Of a stretch of DNA of 5,366 bases, positions 1 through 4,431 are shown one piece after another. The position numbers and the translations under genes were made by a program. Where the stretch lies: contig JAQGIX010000241.1 of NCBI GenBank assembly GCA_028290925.1, positions 1-5,366 of the forward strand, given 5' to 3'. Origin of the DNA: Phenylobacterium sp. Lineage in GTDB: Bacteria > Pseudomonadota > Alphaproteobacteria > Caulobacterales > Caulobacteraceae. The first letter of the stretch is position 1; each line of letters opens with the position of its first letter. Under the pieces are notes generated by a model, which was not told the origin of the DNA, ran no database searches, and saw nothing but the letters and a program-made list of their open reading frames with translations.

Positions 1-716
1 TCGGCCCAGCGGGCGTAGAGCACCGCCCCCTGCAGGGCCCGGATCTCCGCCGACAGCTTCTTGTAGCGCTCCGCCTGGCGGGCCTCGCGCTTCAGGCGGC
101 CAAGCGTGGTCTCCAGCTCGCGGGCGACGTCCTCCAGCCGGGCGAGGTTGATCTCGGCGGCGCGTAGCCTGAGCTCCGCCTCATGGCGGCGCGAGTGCAG
201 GCCGGAGACCCCGGCCGCCTCCTCCAGGATCATCCGCCGGTTCTGCGGCTTGGCGGCGATCAGCTCCGAGATCTGCCCCTGCCGCACCAGGGCCGGCGAG
301 TTCGACCCCGTCGAGGCGTCGGCGAACAGCAGGTGGACGTCGCGGGCGCGGACCTCGCGGCCGTTGATCCGGTAGGTCGAGCCGTCGCCCTTGTCGATGC
401 GCCGGACCACCTCGATCACCGGGTGGTCGTTGAACGCCGCCGGCGCGCGGCGCGAGGCGTTGTCGATGGTCAGCGCCACCTCGGCGTGGTTGCGCGACGG
501 CCGGCTCGACGTGCCGGAGAAGATCACGTCGTCCATGCCGCCGGCCCGCATGGCCTTGGCGGAGTTGGCGCCCATCACCCAGCGCAGCGCCTCAAGCAGG
601 TTCGACTTGCCGCAGCCGTTCGGGCCCACCACGCCGGTGACGCCGGGCTCGATCCGGAACTCGGTCGGATCGACGAAGGACTTGAAGCCCGAGAGCTTGA
701 GCCGCTGGAACTGCAC
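1..716 (-). CDS. smc: Chromosome segregation protein SMC, N-terminal part (gene runs off the left edge)
   Basis: This is the ATPase head and the beginning of the first coiled coil of SMC, the condensin-like dimer that organises and helps segregate the chromosome. The visible 238 residues are about a fifth of the usual ~1,150. Seen in the sequence: an N-terminal strand MQFQRLKLSGFKSF; Walker A GPNGCGKSN at residues 31-39; an arginine-loop segment with R57 (AMRAGGMDDVIFSG); a Q-loop at RQGQI (Q146); and the conserved LEEAAGVSG stretch at about 164-172. A charged heptad-like helix follows to the edge. Walker B, the signature motif and the hinge lie outside the window. The start is a GTG at 714-716, immediately after the TAG of the upstream dsbA-like gene. 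It is supported by an AAGAGG ribosome site six bases upstream and by the residues matching the SMC N-terminus from the first codon. No ATG alternative fits. Confidence 0.95.
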   Translation of the reverse strand, partial: MQFQRLKLSGFKSFVDPTEFRIEPGVTGVVGPNGCGKSNLLEALRWVMGANSAKAMRAGGMDDVIFSGTSSRPSRNHAEVALTIDNASRRAPAAFNDHPVIEVVRRIDKGDGSTYRINGREVRARDVHLLFADASTGSNSPALVRQGQISELIAAKPQNRRMILEEAAGVSGLHSRRHEAELRLRAAEINLARLEDVARELETTLGRLKREARQAERYKKLSAEIRALQGAVLYARWA

Positions 717-1361
717 CTAGCGCCTCTTGTGCGGTTTCGGCGCCGGCTTGCCGGGCGGCTTAGCCGCCTCCGCGATGGCCTTGTCGAGGTCGGCCAGGGT
801 CACGCCGTCCACCTTCTTGCCGTTCACCACCAGGGTCGGCGTGGAGTCGATCTTGTCCTTCTCGGCCGCGGCCACGACCCGCGCGTTCAGCGCCGTCAGC
901 GCCGCCTGGTCGGTCAGGCAGCTGTTGACCTGGGCCTCGCTCAGGCCATTGGCCACGCCCACCTTGGTGATGATCTGGCCGATGTCGCCGGTGCGCCACT
1001 CCGCCTGGCTGCGGAACACCTGGTCGAGGATGGTGAAGTACTTCGCCCGCCCGCCGCAGCGCGCCACCAGGAACCCCGCGGCGGCCGCCTCCGCCGGAGG
1101 CGTCAGGAACTCCTTCAGCGTGTACTGCACCCGGCCGGTGTCGACGTACTTCTTCTTGAAGGCCGGGAAGACGTCCTCGTCGAAGTGCGCGCAGTGCGGG
1201 CAGCTGGCCGAGGCGTATTCCACCACGTGCACGCGGGCCTTCGGATTGCCGAGGCTCATGTCGCCGTTCACCGCGTCGGCCGGGACGCCGGCCAGGGCCG
1301 GTCCCGCCGCCAGCGAAAGCGCTGCGGCCGCAAGCACGATCCTGCGGCTGAAGGCGACCAT
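717..1361 (-). CDS. DsbA-family thiol:disulfide oxidoreductase, secreted
   Basis: A 214-residue thioredoxin-fold protein of the DsbA class, expected to oxidise or shuffle disulfides in periplasmic proteins. An N-terminal signal peptide is visible: SRR at 5-7, an alanine-rich core, and a likely AxA cleavage after A24 (PALA|GVP). The active site CPHC is at 54-57, the same dipeptide as E. coli DsbA, and the cis-proline loop is STPT with P175. Two further cysteines, C102 (VARC) and C148, could form the second disulfide reported for alphaproteobacterial DsbA proteins such as Wolbachia alpha-DsbA1. The C-terminus is a basic, proline-rich tail (KPPGKPAPKPHKRR). The ATG is four bases after the stop of the paralogous upstream gene, with only a weak GAAG ribosome site, so co-translation is likely. 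Isomerase or reductase roles cannot be excluded from sequence alone. Confidence 0.93.
   Translation of the reverse strand: MVAFSRRIVLAAAALSLAAGPALAGVPADAVNGDMSLGNPKARVHVVEYASASCPHCAHFDEDVFPAFKKKYVDTGRVQYTLKEFLTPPAEAAAAGFLVARCGGRAKYFTILDQVFRSQAEWRTGDIGQIITKVGVANGLSEAQVNSCLTDQAALTALNARVVAAAEKDKIDSTPTLVVNGKKVDGVTLADLDKAIAEAAKPPGKPAPKPHKRR
723..728 (-). promoter_or_regulatory. Ribosome binding site for smc inside the dsbA-like gene
   Basis: The minus strand reads AAGAGG, then six bases (CGC and the TAG stop of the upstream gene), then the GTG start of smc. The motif is made from the last lysine and arginine codons of the DsbA-like protein. It decides the GTG start and suggests that smc translation is coupled to that of the upstream gene. 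Confidence 0.7.
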
Positions 1362-1365
1362 GGGG

Positions 1366-1980
1366 TTACTTCGCGGCCTCGGTGTAGGCCTGGTCGAGCT
1401 GGGCCGCCGTCACCTCGCCCTCGGCGATCTTCTTGCCGTTGAAGAAAAGGGTGGGCGTGCCGGTGACCTTGTCCTGCTGGACGGCGCGGCTGACGCGCTC
1501 GTTGAGCGCCTTCATGGCGGCCTCGTCGTTCAGGCAGGCGTTGAACTGCGGTTCGGTCAGGCCTGCGGATTCGGCGATCCGCAACAGGACGCCGCGGAAG
1601 TCGCCGGTCTGGAACATCTCCTGCTGCGAATGGAAGATCGCGTCGAGGACGGTGAAGTACCTGTCCTTGCCGGCGCAGCGGGCGACCAGGAAGCCCGCCG
1701 CCGCCACATTCTCCGGCGGGGTCAGGTACTCCTTGAAAGTGTAGTAGACCTTGCCGGTGTCGACATACTTGGCCTTGAAGCCCGGGAAGACGTCGTTGTT
1801 GAACCGCGCGCAGTGCGGGCAGCTCGCCGAGGCGTACTCCACCACCTTCACCTTGGCGGCCGGATTGCCCATGCTCATGTCGCCCTGGGTGGGGCCGGTC
1901 GGTCCGCCGGCCTTGTTGCAGGCGGCGAGCGCGAGGCTGGCCGCCGCGGCGGCCACGATCATGAGGCGTCGGCTGAACAT
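1366..1980 (-). CDS. DsbA-family thiol oxidoreductase, predicted lipoprotein
   Basis: A 204-residue paralogue of the next gene downstream in transcription order. It has a CPHC active site at 54-57, cis-proline P176 in TGTPT, and an extra cysteine pair C102 and C149 in matching positions. The N-terminus differs: after SRR (3-5) and an alanine-rich core comes a lipobox LAAC with C21. The mature protein would therefore be lipid-anchored; N22 rather than aspartate at +2 would, by the E. coli rule, favour the outer membrane. Residues 22-33 (Gly, Pro and Thr rich) look like a tether. I chose the ATG at 1978-1980 because it is preceded by AAAGG ten bases upstream and begins directly with the signal peptide. 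An upstream in-frame start at 2046 would add 22 residues that bury the signal sequence. The gene begins 116 bases after the DUF721 gene ends and probably shares a transcript with the dsbA-like gene and smc. Confidence 0.92.
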   Translation of the reverse strand: MFSRRLMIVAAAAASLALAACNKAGGPTGPTQGDMSMGNPAAKVKVVEYASASCPHCARFNNDVFPGFKAKYVDTGKVYYTFKEYLTPPENVAAAGFLVARCAGKDRYFTVLDAIFHSQQEMFQTGDFRGVLLRIAESAGLTEPQFNACLNDEAAMKALNERVSRAVQQDKVTGTPTLFFNGKKIAEGEVTAAQLDQAYTEAAK

Positions 1981-1990
1981 CTGAGGCGAA

Positions 1991-1995
1991 CCTTT
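1991..1995 (-). promoter_or_regulatory. Ribosome binding site of the DsbA-like lipoprotein gene
   Basis: The minus strand reads AAAGG (within GGGAAAGG), ten bases before the ATG at 1980. It supports the shorter start that leaves the lipoprotein signal at the true N-terminus. Confidence 0.55.
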
Positions 1996-2046
1996 CCCGC
2001 GGATCCGAATGTGGGAGTTAAGCGCGATTCCCGATGCGCCGCCCAC

Positions 2047-2066
2047 CTTGGGCGCCCCGCGCCAAG
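2047..2066 (-). other. GC-rich hairpin between the DUF721 and DsbA-like lipoprotein genes
   Basis: CTTGGGCGC at 2047-2055 pairs with GCGCCAAG at 2059-2066, giving an eight-pair stem with one bulged G and a CCC loop. It lies in the 116-base gap after the stop of the DUF721 gene. No T-run follows it on the minus strand, so it is not a textbook intrinsic terminator. It could be an attenuator, an mRNA-stabilising structure or chance in GC-rich DNA. The rest of the gap holds a GANTC site at 2026-2030 and no convincing promoter. Confidence 0.3.
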
Positions 2067-2096
2067 CCGATGGGACAAGGGCGCGGCTAAGTCAAT

Positions 2097-2639
2097 TCAG
2101 CGGCCTTGTCGCAGGATCCCGCGCCCCAGCGCGATCAGCGCCTGTTTAAGCGGTCCGTCCGGCGCCTCGGCCAGGGCGCCTGCGAGCTTGGCTTCCTCCG
2201 CGGCGTCCAGCGGCGCGTTGCGGCGCGAGGGCGGACGCTGCGGCTCGGGCTTGTTGCGCAGCGGCCCTTGCACGACGCGCAGTTTCTGGACCGCGTCGGC
2301 GCCCAGGAACAGGTTCACCCGCGCCAGGATCTCGTGCGCCTGGTGCTGGATGATCGCGGCCGAAGGCCCGGCGACGCGGATCTCCAGAGACGCGGGCGCG
2401 CCGGCCCGGCCCTTGGTGAGCTTCACCGGCTCGGTGCGCCGGGCGATCTCGGGCCCGACGATCTCGCGCCAGCGGGCCTGCAGGGCGCCCGCGCCCTGGC
2501 CGAACTTGGCGTCCAGCGCCTTCAGCACCGGGGCCAGCGAGCGCCCGGCCGGCGGCGGCGGCCGGCGGGGCGGCCGGGTGCGCTTCTCCGACAGGATGCG
2601 GAGCGCGTCTTGCGCGGAAGGCAGGCCGCGGCGGGGCAT
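2097..2639 (-). CDS. DUF721/DciA-family protein, probable replicative-helicase loader or operator
   Basis: A 180-residue protein. Residues 1-20 form a conserved-looking helix (LPSAQDALRILSEK) and 21-33 are a basic, proline-rich linker. Residues about 34-125 are a DUF721 domain: LAPVLKALDAKFG, then the hallmark W57 in WREIVGPEIARRTEP, strand LEIRVAGPSAA, and helix QHQAHEILARVNLFLG. The tail is charged and alanine-rich. The DUF721 family (PF05258) is known as DciA, which acts with DnaB in bacteria lacking DnaC/DnaI-type loaders; assigning that role here is inference. I chose the ATG at 2637-2639 over an in-frame ATG at 2655-2657. The five codons between them include GTA and TTA, very unlike the GC-ending codons of the gene, and the outer ATG lies in the arm of an intergenic repeat. 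The outer start would give 186 residues. A ribosome site is unclear (GAGG only two bases from the chosen ATG). Confidence 0.85.
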   Translation of the reverse strand: MPRRGLPSAQDALRILSEKRTRPPRRPPPPAGRSLAPVLKALDAKFGQGAGALQARWREIVGPEIARRTEPVKLTKGRAGAPASLEIRVAGPSAAIIQHQAHEILARVNLFLGADAVQKLRVVQGPLRNKPEPQRPPSRRNAPLDAAEEAKLAGALAEAPDGPLKQALIALGRGILRQGR

Positions 2640-2651
2640 ATCCTCTAATAC

Positions 2652-2755
2652 CGTCATCCCACGGGCGCGCGCGAGCGCGATCGGCGGGACCCAAGCGGTC
2701 TGCGTCGATTCACCTTGGGCCCCGGGATCGTCCTTCAGACCACCCGAGGATGACG
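2652..2755. repeat. Degenerate palindromic intergenic element upstream of mutY
   Basis: The outer ends CGTCATCC (2652-2659) and GGATGACG (2748-2755) are exact inverted repeats. Inner arms CGGGACCCAAG (2685-2695) and CTTGGGCCCCG (2714-2724) pair with one mismatch around an 18-base loop. The left half contains a further small hairpin, CGCGC/GCGCG, at 2666-2679. The order of motifs (GTCATCCC, hairpin, CGGGACCCA, loop, inverse of each) is the same as in the better-preserved element downstream of mutY, so I read it as a diverged member of one family. It occupies the divergent promoter region of the DUF721 gene and mutY, and the GANTC site at 2707-2711 lies in its loop. Confidence 0.65.
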
Positions 2756-2757
2756 CT

Positions 2758-2772
2758 ATGGGTGATCCGTGA
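2758..2772 (+). promoter_or_regulatory. Possible four-codon leader overlapping the mutY start
   Basis: ATG GGT GAT CCG TGA encodes MGDP and stop. It is preceded by GAGGA at 2746-2750 with a seven-base gap. Its TGA overlaps the mutY GTG as GTGA. A ribosome terminating here could restart on mutY. It may be accidental, since the GAGGA belongs to the terminal arm of the repeat. Confidence 0.25.
2761..2767 (+). promoter_or_regulatory. Ribosome binding site of mutY
   Basis: GGTGATC lies just before the GTG at 2769 and matches the 3' side of the extended Shine-Dalgarno sequence (AGGAGGTGATC, complementary to the usual 16S tail). An in-frame TGA at 2763-2765 forbids any earlier start, so the GTG is the first possible mutY codon. 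Confidence 0.5.
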
Positions 2773-3815
2773 CCGCCGAGCCCCTCCGGACCGCCCTCCT
2801 CGCCTGGTATGACGCGAACGCCCGCGATCTGCCGTGGCGCGTGCGGCCCGCGGCGCAGGCGGCCGGCGTCCGGGCCGATCCCTATCGCGTCTGGCTGTCG
2901 GAAGTGATGCTGCAGCAGACCACCGTGCCGCACGCCGCGCCCTACTTCCTGAAGTTCCTCCAGCTCTGGCCGACCGTGACCGACCTCGCCGCAGCGCCGG
3001 ACGGCGACGTCATGGCCGCCTGGGCCGGGCTCGGCTACTACGCCCGGGCCCGCAACCTGCTGGCCTGCGCCCGCGCCGTCGCGCACGACCACGGCGGCGT
3101 CTTCCCGGACACCGAAGAGGCCTTGCGCGCCCTGCCGGGGCTCGGGCCCTACACGGCCGCGGCCGTCGCGGCGATCGCCTTCGACCGGCCCGCCAACGTG
3201 GTCGACGGCAATGTCGAGCGGGTGATGGCCCGGCTGTTCGCGGTGGAAGACCCGCTGCCCGCCGCCAAGCCGGAGCTGAAGCGGCTGGCCGCCGGCCTGG
3301 TCCGCGATCAGCGGCCCGGCGACTGGGCCCAGGCGCTGATGGACCTGGGCGCCGTAATCTGCCGGCCCAAGGCGCCGCTCTGCGAGCGCTGCCCGGTCAG
3401 CGCCCACTGCGCCGCCCTGACCCGCGGCGATCCCGAGACCTTCCCGCGCCGGACGGCCAAGGCGCTCCGCCCCCACCGCTACGGCGTCGCCTATGTGCTG
3501 ACCCGCGGCGACGAAGTGGCCCTCGTGCGCCGTCCGCCCAGGGGCCTGCTCGGCGGCATGCTGGCGCTGCCCACCTCCGACTGGCGCGCCACCCGCTGGC
3601 GCGACGCCGAGGCCGTGGCGGGCGCACCGGCCAAGGCCGCCTGGCGCGCCGCCGGCGAGGTGGAGCACGGCTTCACCCACTTCACCCTGACGCTGCAGCT
3701 GCTGCGCGCCGAGGGCGAGGCCGACGACGTGATCTGGACGCGGCGGGCCGGCCTGGACGCCCTGCCGAGCGTCTTCCTGAAGGCGGCGCGAGCGGGACTG
3801 AATTCGCTGCTCTGA
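2769..3815 (+). CDS. mutY: A/G-specific adenine DNA glycosylase MutY
   Basis: MutY removes adenine mispaired with 8-oxoguanine or guanine, starting base-excision repair that prevents G:C to T:A transversions. The 348-residue product has the expected order of domains. The catalytic glutamate is E45 in WLSEVMLQQTTV. A helix-hairpin-helix is at about 122-139 (LPGLGPYTAAAVAAIAFD), followed by catalytic-site aspartate D146 in VVDGNVERV. An iron-sulfur ligand set C198-x6-C205-x2-C208-x5-C214 is intact. From about 235 a NUDIX-like 8-oxoG recognition domain follows, with FTH at 302-304 at the place of the E. coli FSH motif. An insertion at about 27-38 (PAAQAAGVRAD) between LPWR and PYRVWLSE fits alphaproteobacterial MutY proteins. 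The gene is alone on the plus strand, divergent from the DUF721 gene and convergent with the GNAT gene, and has a palindromic element on each side. Confidence 0.97.
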   Translation: MTAEPLRTALLAWYDANARDLPWRVRPAAQAAGVRADPYRVWLSEVMLQQTTVPHAAPYFLKFLQLWPTVTDLAAAPDGDVMAAWAGLGYYARARNLLACARAVAHDHGGVFPDTEEALRALPGLGPYTAAAVAAIAFDRPANVVDGNVERVMARLFAVEDPLPAAKPELKRLAAGLVRDQRPGDWAQALMDLGAVICRPKAPLCERCPVSAHCAALTRGDPETFPRRTAKALRPHRYGVAYVLTRGDEVALVRRPPRGLLGGMLALPTSDWRATRWRDAEAVAGAPAKAAWRAAGEVEHGFTHFTLTLQLLRAEGEADDVIWTRRAGLDALPSVFLKAARAGLNSLL

Positions 3816-3820
3816 TCCTA

Positions 3821-3967
3821 GGGTGTCATCCCGGTTTCGCCGAAGGCGAAGACCGGGACCCATAAGCGCCAGATCGTGGAAGTTCGCTCGGAGCCACCGC
3901 GTCTCGATCACGCCCATCGCTGATGGGTCCCGGTCTTTCGCGTGCCGCGAAAACCGGGATGACATCC
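3821..3967. repeat. Palindromic intergenic element between mutY and the GNAT gene, possible bidirectional terminator
   Basis: Two arms in inverted orientation (3821-3863 and 3923-3967) surround a 59-base centre. Each arm is itself a hairpin. On the left, CCCGGTTTCGCC (3830-3841) pairs with GGCGAA and ACCGGG (3845-3857) with one bulged base and a GAA loop. On the right, CCCGGT and TTTCGCG (3929-3942) pair with CGCGAAA and ACCGGG (3946-3958) with one bulge and a TGC loop. The ends are GGTGTCATCCCGG and its near inverse CCGGGATGACATCC. It fills almost all of the 157 bases between the convergent stops of mutY and the GNAT gene, where stems could stop or protect transcripts from both sides. Elements with such GTCATCCCGG ends are, to my knowledge, common intergenic repeats in related alphaproteobacterial genomes. 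Confidence 0.8.
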
Positions 3968-3972
3968 GAAGT

Positions 3973-4431
3973 TCAGAGCGCCTTGCGATAGACGATGAAG
4001 CCCGAGCGCTCCGCGACCTTGTCGTAGAGCACCCGCGCCGTCGCATTCGTCTCGTGCGTCAGCCAGTAGACCCGGGCGCATCCGGCCTGTTTCGCGGCCC
4101 CGTAGACCGCCTCGATCAGCGCCCGGCCGACACCCCGGCCGCGCACCTCGGCGGCGGTGAACAGGTCCTGCAGGTAGCAGGTCGGCCCAATGGCCGTGGT
4201 GCTGCGATGGAAGAGGTAGTGGACGATCCCCACCAGCCGGCCGTCCGAATCCGCCACCAGGCAATGCACCGGCTCATAGGCGTCGAAGAACCGCGCCCAG
4301 GTCATCGCGGTGATGTCGAGCGGCAACGCAGTCGGCCCGGCCCGCTCGTAGAAGGCGTTGTAGCCGTCCCACAGCGGCAGCCACTGGTCGTAGTCGCCGG
4401 GCGCGACCGGTCGCACGACGAGGCTGGCCAT
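3973..4431 (-). CDS. GNAT-family N-acetyltransferase, substrate unknown
   Basis: A 152-residue single-domain GNAT protein, which would transfer an acetyl group from acetyl-CoA to an unidentified amine. The N-terminal part (LVVRPVAPGDYDQWLPLWDGY) is the usual first strand and helix. Motif A is clear: YLQDLFTAAEVRGRGVGRALI, with the acetyl-CoA pyrophosphate loop RGRGVG at 97-102. Motif B follows at about 119-139 with N129 and the helix ARVLYDKV, and the last strand is SGFIVYRKAL. The WLTHETNATARVLYD stretch resembles the Hpa2-like or general amino-acid/polyamine GNAT subgroups, which is not enough to name a substrate. The ATG shares its A with the ccrM stop codon (TGATG), so the protein is probably translated by coupling to ccrM. 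The stop lies six bases from the palindromic element. Confidence 0.9.
   Translation of the reverse strand: MASLVVRPVAPGDYDQWLPLWDGYNAFYERAGPTALPLDITAMTWARFFDAYEPVHCLVADSDGRLVGIVHYLFHRSTTAIGPTCYLQDLFTAAEVRGRGVGRALIEAVYGAAKQAGCARVYWLTHETNATARVLYDKVAERSGFIVYRKAL

Noticed and set aside
183..1442. Long plus-strand open frame of 419 codons
   Set aside because: It is antisense to smc and the dsbA-like gene, has an arginine/valine/histidine-heavy composition typical of shadow frames in GC-rich DNA, and shows no recognisable domain.
1981..2046. Upstream ATG extending the lipoprotein DsbA by 22 residues
   Set aside because: It would place the lipoprotein signal internally and has no better ribosome site than the AAAGG before 1980.
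2047..2066. Intrinsic terminator after the DUF721 gene
   Set aside because: The stem is good but no T-run follows, so it is listed only as a hairpin.
2070..2096. TTGACTTAG on the minus strand as a -35 box for the dsbA-smc unit
   Set aside because: No acceptable -10 sequence lies about 17 bases downstream, so I could not support a promoter.
727..2772. Plus-strand open frame of 681 codons
   Set aside because: It runs antisense through both dsbA-like genes and the DUF721 gene, all of which have clear motifs. Its ending (MGDP) only supplies the tiny possible leader noted before mutY.
2834..3865. Second plus-strand frame overlapping mutY
   Set aside because: It is a shifted-frame shadow of mutY, arginine and glycine rich, and its end runs into the palindrome.
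3821..3967. CRISPR array or IS end
   Set aside because: There is only one inverted pair, no spaced direct repeats, no transposase and no target-site duplication that I can see.
2658..4046. N-terminal extension of the DUF721 frame, antisense across mutY
   Set aside because: The open frame continues upstream for over 400 codons only because mutY is GC-rich. The sequence is low-complexity and crosses both palindromic elements.
3908..4264. Minus-strand frame partly within the palindrome
   Set aside because: It is out of frame with the GNAT gene, and its C-terminal part (GCHPGFRGTRKTGTHQ) is simply translated repeat arm.
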